In this document: positions 23,200 to 29,257 of the stretch, piece by piece
How the letters are laid out: each line of letters starts with the position of its first letter
Position numbering within the stretch: the first letter of the stretch is position 1
Source of the DNA: Saccharomonospora piscinae
GTDB taxonomy: Bacteria; Actinomycetota; Actinomycetes; Mycobacteriales; Pseudonocardiaceae
Reading direction: 5' to 3'
Length of the DNA stretch: 33,109 nucleotides
Assembly: GCF_005862235.1 (NCBI RefSeq)
Contig: NZ_VCEK01000008.1
Span: 1 to 33,109 of the forward strand
The notes under the pieces: model-generated
What the model was told of the DNA's origin: nothing
The model's database searches: none
What the model saw: only the letters and a program-made list of their open reading frames with translations
Made by a program: the position numbers and the translations under genes

Positions 23200-23289
23200 G
23201 GCTGTCTCCCTCCAGCGGGATGGGATGGGGTGGGCTGCTCGGCCCATCGGGGGCACGGACCCACCGGCCCGTGCCGCCCTCCTGCACCG

Positions 23290-23433
23290 TCAGTCCACCC
23301 GCGCCCACCCGGCCGGCACGCCAGCCAGCTCGGTCTCGGCGGGAGGGACCTGGCTGTAGTCGACGCGGACCGTGACGTCGCCGTCGACGACCACCACGAC
23401 CTCGGCCTCAACGGGGTGCTCGTAGATGCGCAT
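23290..23433 (-). CDS. Small hypothetical protein, 47 aa
   Basis: ATG 23433 is preceded by GAGGTGAG, and the gene follows the DUF3307-like gene by 14 bp. The peptide is beta-rich (HPVEAEVVVVVDGDVTVRVD) and ends AGVPAGWARVD. Position between two genes on the same strand, a ribosome site and composition support it. No family recognised. Confidence 0.6.
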   Translation of the reverse strand: MRIYEHPVEAEVVVVVDGDVTVRVDYSQVPPAETELAGVPAGWARVD

Positions 23434-23447
23434 GGCACTCACCTCGA

Positions 23448-23909
23448 TCAGTCGGCCAGGGCCGCGGTGACGGCGGCGCCGAGCGGGATCTGCACGCCCT
23501 TGTGGGCGGCCTGGTCCATCAACGCGCGGCCGTTGACACCGTGGGCGGCGAGCGCGTGGAACCCGCGCTTTCCGGTGGTATCGGCGAAGGCAGCCAGGGC
23601 CCGGCCGTCGTCGATGACGGCGTGCGCGGCGGTCTCCACCACCGCAGCGGCCAGCTGGGCCCGCACCGGGACCCGCAGCCCCGCGACCCGATACGCCAGG
23701 GCCCGCGTGGCGGCCTGGGTCAGGCCATAGGACAGGGCGTGGTTCGCGAGCGCCCTGCGGCCCTCCGGGGTGTGCTGCTGCTTGGCTCGGGCGTCGCAGT
23801 CGCGCTGCACGAGGTAGTCAGCCGTCTCGTGCCCGGCCTGACCCGCGACCCATGCGACTGCGAGGACCACGGCACGACGAAGTGACGACGTGGAGAGGGG
23901 ATGCTGCAT
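23448..23909 (-). CDS. DUF3307-like helical protein, 153 aa
   Basis: I start it at ATG 23909 (GGGAGAA upstream); the longer open frame is a shadow of the gene before it. The pattern GHETADYLVQRDCDARAK (about 29-46), then RALANHALSYGLTQAATRAL, then HAVIDDGRALA and LMDQAAHKGVQIPLGAAVTA, matches my memory of DUF3307. That family has a conserved H-x3-D near a Gln-x-D and a later H-x2-ID, and is of membrane-associated or unknown function. Several helices are hydrophobic enough for membrane contact. The assignment rests on motif order only. Confidence 0.55.
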   Translation of the reverse strand: MQHPLSTSSLRRAVVLAVAWVAGQAGHETADYLVQRDCDARAKQQHTPEGRRALANHALSYGLTQAATRALAYRVAGLRVPVRAQLAAAVVETAAHAVIDDGRALAAFADTTGKRGFHALAAHGVNGRALMDQAAHKGVQIPLGAAVTAALAD

Positions 23910-23954
23910 GATGGTGTTCTCCCGTTCTACGTTCTCGTGGAATGAGGGCAAGGA

Positions 23955-23997
23955 CCCGGCGCGGGGCGGTGCTTGGCCGTACAGGCCCCGCGCCGGG
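23955..23997. terminator. Perfect hairpin between two small genes
   Basis: The thirteen-base arms CCCGGCGCGGGGC and GCCCCGCGCCGGG pair exactly. It lies just after the stop of the gene at 24004 (minus strand) and before the gene starting at 23909. There is no T-run. Confidence 0.65.
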
Positions 23998-24003
23998 GCG
24001 GAC

Positions 24004-24234
24004 TCACTTCGCGGCGGGACTGAGCGACGCGAGCGCCTGCGCGATGTTGGCGTGCAGGTTCCCCAGCTGGAGGCACGTGTCCCGCGTCTCCAGTGCCCAA
24101 CGACGGTTGGTCTCGTCCTTCTGCGAGATCGCGTCGGTGTGCGCCTCCTGCGCCTTCCGGGCGAAGGCGTGGGCCCGCTCGCAGTTCGAGTTGACCGCCT
24201 CAAGCAAACCTTTGAGGTCGACCTCCATGGACAT
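24004..24234 (-). CDS. Small helical hypothetical protein, 76 aa
   Basis: ATG 24234 with AAGGAGAA upstream sets the start; the longer frame runs over the repeat element. The protein is a predicted helical hairpin (MEVDLKGLLEAVNSNCERAH, ETRDTCLQLGNLHANIAQAL). No motif identified. It is part of the minus-strand run of small genes and is preceded by copy 1 of the 74-bp element. Confidence 0.65.
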   Translation of the reverse strand: MSMEVDLKGLLEAVNSNCERAHAFARKAQEAHTDAISQKDETNRRWALETRDTCLQLGNLHANIAQALASLSPAAK

Positions 24235-24274
24235 GGTTGTTTCTCCTTCTGCTTCGCTGCGGGGTTCGTAGGGC

Positions 24275-24347
24275 CGGTCAGCCCCCGCACCCCCAGGGGC
24301 ACCCAAGGTTGGGGTGGCCGCGGGGGACGGCCGGTCGACCGGACCGG
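24275..24347 (-). repeat. Duplicated intercistronic element, copy 1
   Basis: About 73 bp, roughly 85 percent identical by eye to 24653-24726. It contains the 12-bp palindrome CCGGTCGACCGG and CCCCCGC/GCGGGGG arms that can form a long stem. Lies between the stop of the gene at 24362 and the ribosome site of the gene starting at 24234. Confidence 0.75.
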
Positions 24348-24361
24348 GCAGGCCGAGCGCC

Positions 24362-24616
24362 TCAGTTGTCCACCAAGACCACGCCCTGGCGAGCGATGCG
24401 ATCGAACGCCACGGCAGCCAACTCGGCGGCGATCTCGGCGGCCTCACGCATCCCCGCGCGGTACTCGGCTGTTTGGCCGGCCCCGTCGGTCGTAGCCGCG
24501 CGGGCGGTGGTGTCCTGCACCGCATCGAGGGTGGACATGATCTCGGCGCGGATCGCGGCGAGTTGGGCCGAGTCGATCCTCACCACGGTGGTGTCGTTCA
24601 TCGGGTCGGTGGGCAT
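24362..24616 (-). CDS. Small helical hypothetical protein, 84 aa
   Basis: I start it at ATG 24616 (GAGAGGA nine bases upstream) rather than at the longer frame. A short strand (NDTTVVRIDSAQLAAIRAEI) is followed by long helices (REAAEIAAELAAVAFDRIAR). No family recognised. It lies between the two copies of the 74-bp element, in the same orientation as its neighbours. Confidence 0.65.
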   Translation of the reverse strand: MPTDPMNDTTVVRIDSAQLAAIRAEIMSTLDAVQDTTARAATTDGAGQTAEYRAGMREAAEIAAELAAVAFDRIARQGVVLVDN

Positions 24617-24652
24617 GGTGTGGCGTCCTCTCAGTTGGTGTTCCGTTGGGTT

Positions 24653-24726
24653 GGTCAGCCCCCGCGCCCCCAGGGACACCCGACGTGCAGGGTGGCCGTG
24701 GGGGAAGGCCGGTCGACCGGTCCGGG
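24653..24726 (-). repeat. Duplicated intercistronic element, copy 2
   Basis: This begins one base after the stop codon of the gene at 24727 and ends before the ribosome site of the gene starting at 24616. Same palindrome and stem arms as copy 1. Confidence 0.75.
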
Positions 24727-25152
24727 TCAGGCGTCGGCGTGGTCGACGTAGGCGGCGGAGTTCATCCCGCGCGACTCGGCCGCCGTGATTCGCTCAACGC
24801 GCTTTTTCACTCCGGGGGCGGACATCTCCAGCGCTCCACCGATGCGGGCCAGCGACACGTTCTTCTCCCGCAGCACCTGGATCAGGCGGTCCTCCTGGCT
24901 GGCGAGGGAGTAGACGACGCGGTGCAGGTGGTCGAGCAGCCACAGCAGATCGCCGTCGGTCTCGTCGGCGAGCGGGTCGCTGCCGTCGTCGCGGTAGCGC
25001 TGCCCGAGTGCGTCGACCAGGCCCCGCACGCGGGAGGCGAGAACCAGGGCGGCGGGGTGCATCTCGTCGGGAGTGACCTCGACCTCGACGGTGGTGGTCT
25101 GACCCATCGGGAACGCGCCGACCACGTTGTTGGACCAGTGGGACGTGGCCAT
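24727..25152 (-). CDS. Putative DNA-binding protein, 141 aa, divergent from parA
   Basis: ATG 25152 with AGGAGGTAA upstream. An N-terminal beta segment (TTTVEVEVTPDEMHP) precedes helices (about 35-90, LLWLLDHLHRVVYSLASQED). The C-terminal part reads as a helix-turn-helix (EKNVSLARIGGALEMSAPGV, then KKRVERI). First gene of the minus-strand run, divergent from parA across a 237-bp promoter region, so it may regulate both directions. Family not recognised. Confidence 0.65.
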   Translation of the reverse strand: MATSHWSNNVVGAFPMGQTTTVEVEVTPDEMHPAALVLASRVRGLVDALGQRYRDDGSDPLADETDGDLLWLLDHLHRVVYSLASQEDRLIQVLREKNVSLARIGGALEMSAPGVKKRVERITAAESRGMNSAAYVDHADA

Positions 25153-25159
25153 CTCACTT

Positions 25160-25215
25160 ACCTCCTGCCATTAACTTTGTTTACGTGATCTAGATTGACA
25201 CGTTTACCTAGTTAA
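25160..25215. promoter_or_regulatory. AT-rich divergent promoter/operator region
   Basis: This AT-rich stretch contains direct GTTTAC repeats (25179 and 25202) and outer TTAACT/AGTTAA arms between the divergent genes. It probably carries both promoters and a binding site for ParA/ParB or the HTH protein. The parB-internal palindrome does not occur here. Confidence 0.45.
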
Positions 25216-25389
25216 CGACAGGGCTGAACGGGTGAACACACCCAAACGGCCCCCCAAGCACCTCCCACCAGCCCGACGCGCCCAACGCCATGCCACGCCA
25301 CAGGCATTGCCCGAACCCGACCACCCCACCTCGTACGCTGTGCCCGATCCGAAGTACCGAAACGGGAAGCGCACGGAGGACACACACCC

Positions 25390-26061
25390 ATGCCCAAAAT
25401 CCACGTCGTCGTCAGCCAGAAGGGCGGAGTCGGCAAGACCACCCTGGCGGTCAACATCGCCGCCATCGTCTCCGACGTCCTCGGCGGCAACCCCGAACAA
25501 CCACCCGTGCTCGTGGCCTCCATCGACCCCCAAGCCTCCGCCGTGTGGTGGGCCGAACGCGGCGACCCCGACGCCTTGCCGTTCGACTTCGACCAGCTCG
25601 ACGACCGCCCCGAAGAAGTCGCGAAACTCGGCGACCTGCACGAATACCAGCACATCTTCGTCGACGCCCCCGGCTCCCTGGCCAGGCCCACCGTGCTGGC
25701 ACGCGCCCTCGACGTCGCCACCGACGCGATCGTGCCCGTCATCCCCGAACCACTCGCCTACGGCCCCACCGAGCGCACCGTGCTCGACCTCATCCAGCCG
25801 CGCGATCTGCCCTACCGCATCGTGCGCAACCTCTGGGACCGCCGCGACGGCCACCTCGACCTCGACGCCCTCACCGACTGGCTCGACGAGCAGAAACTCC
25901 GCTACACCAACACCATCGTCCGCCGGTACAAGATGCACACCACCGCCGCCGCCGAAGGCCGTGTCGTCACCCAGTACCCCAACGGCCGCACCGCCACCGA
26001 AGCCCGCAACGACTTCCTCGCCCTGGCGCTGGAGCTCGGCTACGGCGGGACGGTGGCCTGA
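25390..26061 (+). CDS. parA: ParA-family partition ATPase
   Basis: This 223-residue protein starts at ATG 25390 after GGAGGACA. The deviant Walker A motif is KGGVGKTT (residues 11-18). The switch I region is SIDPQASAVWW and Walker B is IFVDAPGSL. The C-terminal part binds DNA non-specifically in the family. It is at the short end for ParA and has no N-terminal HTH, so it resembles type Ib or small plasmid ParA proteins. ParA forms ATP-dependent gradients on the nucleoid that move ParB-parS complexes. It overlaps parB by one base (TGATG), so the two are coupled. Confidence 0.95.
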   Translation: MPKIHVVVSQKGGVGKTTLAVNIAAIVSDVLGGNPEQPPVLVASIDPQASAVWWAERGDPDALPFDFDQLDDRPEEVAKLGDLHEYQHIFVDAPGSLARPTVLARALDVATDAIVPVIPEPLAYGPTERTVLDLIQPRDLPYRIVRNLWDRRDGHLDLDALTDWLDEQKLRYTNTIVRRYKMHTTAAAEGRVVTQYPNGRTATEARNDFLALALELGYGGTVA

Positions 26062-27041
26062 TGGGACGCCGCCGCCGCATCGAGGGCTCCGCCCTGGCCA
26101 CCACCAGCGCCCCCGCGACCGTGCCGGTCACCTCGATCGCCCACAACCCCCGCAACCCCCGCGACGACTACGACGACGTCGGCGAGCTCGCCGACTCCAT
26201 CCGCGAAGTCGGCGTCCTGCAGCCCATCGGCGTCGTGCGCTACGAGGTCTACCTCTCGCACTACCCCGACCACGAACTCGAGGTCGGCACCTGTGACTGG
26301 GTCGCCCTCAACGGCAACCGCCGCCTGGCCGCCGCCCGACGTGCCGGCGTCGACGAGATCCCGGTCCACGTGCTCGACCGGCTCGGCCGCGAGGATCACC
26401 TCGACGAGTCCGTTCTCATCGAGAACATCCACCGCGAGCAGCTGCCCCCGCTGCGGGAGGCACAGGCGATCCGGCTGCTGGTGGACCGGCACGGCTCCCA
26501 ACGCGCCGTGGCCAAACGGATCGGCAAGTCCCAGGGCTACATCTCCCAACGCCTCTCCCTGCTGAAGCTGACCCCGCAGCTGCAGGACGCGTTGCGCTCC
26601 GGGCAGATGACCGTCGAAGACGCCCGACGCGTCGCCGCGCTCCCAGCCGAAGAGCAGCAGGAAAGCTGGCAGCGGATCCAGTCCGGTGACTACGCCGTAA
26701 TCACCCCGGCACCCGCCCCGCCGGCCGCGCCGCCCGTCGACGACCACGCGCCAAGTGATTACGGCGTAATCACCCACGACCCCCCTGTCGGCGAAGACAC
26801 GCCCCGCGCCGGCGGCCGCGGCGGCACAGGTGATTACGCCGTAATCACCCCGGGCTCCACCAACGGGCACCACACCAACGACGCGTTCGGTGATTACGGC
26901 GTAATCACCCAGCCCCCGCCCGCACCAGCCCGCGAGCACCGCACCATCGCTGTCGACAGCCCCCAGCAGGTCGCCTCCGCGCTGCGCCAGCACTTCACCA
27001 CCCCCCAACTCGAGGAACTGGCCCAGCTCCTCCTCAACTGA
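26061..27041 (+). CDS. parB: ParB-family partition protein carrying palindromic sites in its gene
   Basis: This is a 326-residue protein. The N-terminal ParB/Srx-like domain (about 15-135) includes NPRNPRD, the CTP-binding-type region with GNRRLAAARRAG, and ENIHREQLPPLREAQAI. It contains a short insertion (YEVYLSHYPDHELEV). A central HTH follows (about 145-185, SQRAVAKRIGKSQGYISQRL). The C-terminal third is a Pro-rich linker interrupted four times by GDYAVIT or DYGVIT. A predicted dimerisation segment ends the protein (VASALRQHFTTPQLEELAQL). The four heptapeptides are encoded by near-identical 19-bp palindromes, likely the DNA sites ParB binds. Confidence 0.93.
   Translation: MGRRRRIEGSALATTSAPATVPVTSIAHNPRNPRDDYDDVGELADSIREVGVLQPIGVVRYEVYLSHYPDHELEVGTCDWVALNGNRRLAAARRAGVDEIPVHVLDRLGREDHLDESVLIENIHREQLPPLREAQAIRLLVDRHGSQRAVAKRIGKSQGYISQRLSLLKLTPQLQDALRSGQMTVEDARRVAALPAEEQQESWQRIQSGDYAVITPAPAPPAAPPVDDHAPSDYGVITHDPPVGEDTPRAGGRGGTGDYAVITPGSTNGHHTNDAFGDYGVITQPPPAPAREHRTIAVDSPQQVASALRQHFTTPQLEELAQLLLN
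26686..26704. promoter_or_regulatory. parS-like palindrome 1 inside parB
   Basis: GTGACTACGCCGTAATCAC; one base differs from the perfect palindrome. Encodes GDYAVIT. Confidence 0.7.
26755..26773. promoter_or_regulatory. parS-like palindrome 2 inside parB
   Basis: GTGATTACGGCGTAATCAC, perfect nine-base arms with central G. It encodes SDYGVIT and starts 69 bp after copy 1. Confidence 0.75.
26830..26848. promoter_or_regulatory. parS-like palindrome 3 inside parB
   Basis: GTGATTACGCCGTAATCAC, perfect, extending to 21 bp with one more G/C pair. It encodes GDYAVIT and starts 75 bp after copy 2. Confidence 0.75.
26890..26908. promoter_or_regulatory. parS-like palindrome 4 inside parB
   Basis: GTGATTACGGCGTAATCAC, perfect, extending to 21 bp. 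It encodes GDYGVIT and starts 60 bp after copy 3. Confidence 0.75.
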
Positions 27042-27048
27042 ACCACCC

Positions 27049-27096
27049 GGGTGATGGGCCCGAAGCCACCCACCTACCGCTCCGCGCCCATCACCC
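27049..27096 (+). terminator. Inverted repeat after parB
   Basis: GGGTGATGGGC (27049-27059) pairs exactly with GCCCATCACCC (27086-27096) across a 26-base loop. It starts eight bases after the parB stop. No T-run follows; it may instead mark the edge of the tnpB insertion. Confidence 0.45.
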
Positions 27097-27191
27097 GCCT
27101 TCCCCACGCCGCACATCACCGGTTCTGTCGGACCCCGCCGCTACCCTCCACTCCCGCACGAACCACCGGGGCGCGACAGCAGGGGGGCGCG

Positions 27192-28676
27192 ATGTCGAGC
27201 GGCACCACAGCTCGCCGCATGCGCGCCTACCGCTTCACCCTCGACCCCACCCGCACCCAACTCGACACACTCGCCCAACACGCAGGCGCCGCGCGATGGG
27301 CCTACAACCACGCGCTGGCCACCAAACTCGACGCGCTCCGGCGACGCCAGCTCCAAATCGACGAGCTGGTCACCCTCGGCCTCACCGAGCAACAAGCCCG
27401 CCGCGACGCCACCGTCACGGTGCCCAGCAAGCCGCAAGTGCAGAAGCGGTGGAACCAGCTCAAAGGCGACACCACCCGCGGCGGCGACGGGATCTGCCCC
27501 TGGTGGCGGGCCGTGTCGACCTACGCCTTCCAGTCAGCGTTCCTCGACGCGGACCGGGCCTGGAAGAACTGGATGGACTCCCTCACCGGCAAACGCGCCG
27601 GCCGCCGCGTCGGCGCACCCCGGTTCAAGAAGAAGGGCCGCTGCCGCGACAGCTTCCGCCTGCACCACGCCGTCAACGACCCCACCATCCGACTCGAGGG
27701 CTACCGCCGCCTGCGGATGCCCCGCCTCGGCAGCATCCGCCTGCACGACTCCGGCAAACGCCTCGCCCGCGCCCTCGCCCGCGGCGGCCGAGTCCAATCC
27801 GTCACCGTCTCCCGCGGCGGACACCGCTGGTACGCCTCCGTACTCGTCGACGAACCCGACCACACCCCCGGCCGCGAAACCCAACACCGCCCCAGCCGCG
27901 CACAACACACCGCCGGCGGCGTCGGCGTCGACGTCGGCGTGCACCACCTGGCCGCCCTGTCCACCGGCGAAACCCTCGACAACCCCCGCCACCTCCACCA
28001 CGCCCACACCCGACTGGTCAAAGCCCAGCGAGCCCTGGCCCGCACCCAGAAAGGCTCCCACCGCCGACGCCGCGCCGCCGAACGCGTCGGCCGCCTACAC
28101 CACCAACTCGCCGAACGACGCGCCTCCCACCTCCACACCATCACCAAACGCCTGGCCACCCAGCACGCCCTGGTCGCCGTCGAAGACCTCAACGTGCAGG
28201 GCATGACCCGCACCGCGCGCGGCACCCTCACCCAACCCGGCCGCAACGTACGCGCCAAAGCCGGACTCAACCGCGCCATCCTCGACGCCGCACCCGGCGA
28301 ACTACGACGCCAACTCGAATACAAGGCTTCCTGGTACGGATCCACACTCGCCGTGTGCGACCGGTGGGCCCCCACCAGCAAGACGTGCTCGACCTGCGGG
28401 ACAGTGAAAACCAAACTGCCCCTGTCGACGCGCGTGTACCGCTGCGACACCTGCGGGATGGTGTGCGACCGCGACATCAACGCCGCACGCAACATCCTCA
28501 AGGACGCAGACCCCGTCGCCCCTGGAAGAGGGGAGACGCTAAACGCCTGTGGAGGACCCGTAAGCCCATCAGCGCCACACGCGCCGACGGCAAGGCCCAG
28601 CGAAGCAGGAAGACCGGGCCACCCAGCCCGGTCACCACGGGGGAACGATCCCCCGTCCACCCCCAAAACGGAGTGA
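27192..28676 (+). CDS. tnpB: TnpB (IS200/IS605- or IS607-type) RNA-guided nuclease
   Basis: This is a 494-residue protein. I start at ATG 27192 (AGGGGGGCG upstream), followed by the conserved MRAYRFTLDPT opening. The N-terminal helical part includes WAYNHALATKLDAL and SAFLDADRAWKNW. The RuvC-like nuclease has all three acidic residues: D247 (GVGVDVGVHHL), E331 (LVAVEDLNVQGM) and D428 (CDRDINAARNIL). The zinc finger is intact (C399/C402 in TCSTCG, C418/C421 in RCDTCG). TnpB cuts DNA guided by an omega RNA made from the 3' end of its own gene and the flanking transposon end. The tail after D428 (GETLNACGGPVSPSAP) is the usual stretch overlapping that RNA. No TnpA transposase is adjacent. Confidence 0.92.
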   Translation: MSSGTTARRMRAYRFTLDPTRTQLDTLAQHAGAARWAYNHALATKLDALRRRQLQIDELVTLGLTEQQARRDATVTVPSKPQVQKRWNQLKGDTTRGGDGICPWWRAVSTYAFQSAFLDADRAWKNWMDSLTGKRAGRRVGAPRFKKKGRCRDSFRLHHAVNDPTIRLEGYRRLRMPRLGSIRLHDSGKRLARALARGGRVQSVTVSRGGHRWYASVLVDEPDHTPGRETQHRPSRAQHTAGGVGVDVGVHHLAALSTGETLDNPRHLHHAHTRLVKAQRALARTQKGSHRRRRAAERVGRLHHQLAERRASHLHTITKRLATQHALVAVEDLNVQGMTRTARGTLTQPGRNVRAKAGLNRAILDAAPGELRRQLEYKASWYGSTLAVCDRWAPTSKTCSTCGTVKTKLPLSTRVYRCDTCGMVCDRDINAARNILKDADPVAPGRGETLNACGGPVSPSAPHAPTARPSEAGRPGHPARSPRGNDPPSTPKTE

Positions 28677-28695
28677 ACCAAAACTCCACAGCGGC

Positions 28696-28708
28696 GCGGG
28701 ATTCCCGC
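28696..28708. repeat. Short hairpin between tnpB and the CRISPR array
   Basis: GCGGGATTCCCGC pairs as GCGGGA/TCCCGC around a single base. It could be part of the transposon right end, the end of the guide RNA scaffold, or what is left of the CRISPR leader. Confidence 0.4.
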
Positions 28709-28720
28709 AGGTCAAGAAGC

Positions 28721-29243
28721 ATCGGCCCCGCGCACGCGGGGGTGTGGTCCCCACACGACACCACAGAGAAGTTCCTAACTCTGATCGGCCCCGCGCACGC
28801 GGGGGTGGTCCGATCCGCCTGGACGCGATCCGGTCGAAGGACGGATCGGCCCCGCGCACGCGGGGGTGGTCCGACGAACAAGAAACCACCCTCCTCCCCC
28901 CAACCCCCCGTCGGCCCCGCGCACGCGGGGGTGGTCCCGTGTGCATCTCCTCGACTGTGTGTGGCCGGCCGGGAGTGGCCCCGCGCACGCGGGGGTGGTC
29001 CGCGATTGCGTCTGCTGTTCGCGCGAGCAGTCGCCTGTCGGCCCCGCGCACGCGGGGGTGGTCCGAGTCCTCCCTCCTTCTGATCGAGAGTGACCCCGTC
29101 GGCCCCGCGCACGCGGGAGTGGTCCCTCCTGCTCATCCACGCGGCCGACGTGTGGGCAGTCGGCCCCGCACACGCAGGGGGTTCGGAAGAAACGATGTCC
29201 ACGATGCCGATGCCCGAGTCGGCCCGCACGCAGGCGAGGTCGG
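28721..29243 (+). CRISPR. Type I-E-like CRISPR array without cas genes
   Basis: Seven well-conserved 28-base repeats start at 28721, 28784, 28845, 28910, 28974, 29037 and 29098. Two decayed repeats follow at 29159 and 29218. The repeat core is CCCCGCGCACGCGGGG, a stable stem, and the 5' and 3' ends (GTCGG and GTGGTCC) suit the type I-E pattern. Eight spacers of 31-37 bases separate them, all different. Decay at the right end places the leader side on the left, against tnpB. The first repeat carries an extra GT. No cas gene is present in the window, so activity would need a host type I-E system. The last repeat ends 15 bp from the dnaB stop. Confidence 0.95.
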
Positions 29244-29257
29244 AACAGCGGCGGATC

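Noticed and set aside
25160-25215. parS in the promoter region of parA
   Set aside because: Neither the parB-internal palindrome nor the chromosomal parS consensus occurs there.
25232-26296. 354-aa plus-strand open frame before and over parA
   Set aside because: Ser/Thr/Pro-rich shadow of parA in another frame; its upstream part lacks a convincing start.
27192-28676. Small Cas12-type CRISPR effector next to the array
   Set aside because: Length, opening motif, RuvC/zinc-finger arrangement and the GETLNACGG tail are those of transposon TnpB; the array is type I-E-like, which does not use Cas12.
27296-29083. 595-aa plus-strand open frame through tnpB and the CRISPR array
   Set aside because: Shadow of tnpB in another frame, then translated CRISPR repeats (repeated RPRARGGGP-like peptides).
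28498-29229. Minus-strand proline/arginine-repeat proteins over 28498-29229
   Set aside because: The repeated peptides are translations of the CRISPR repeat; spacers between them rule out a protein repeat.
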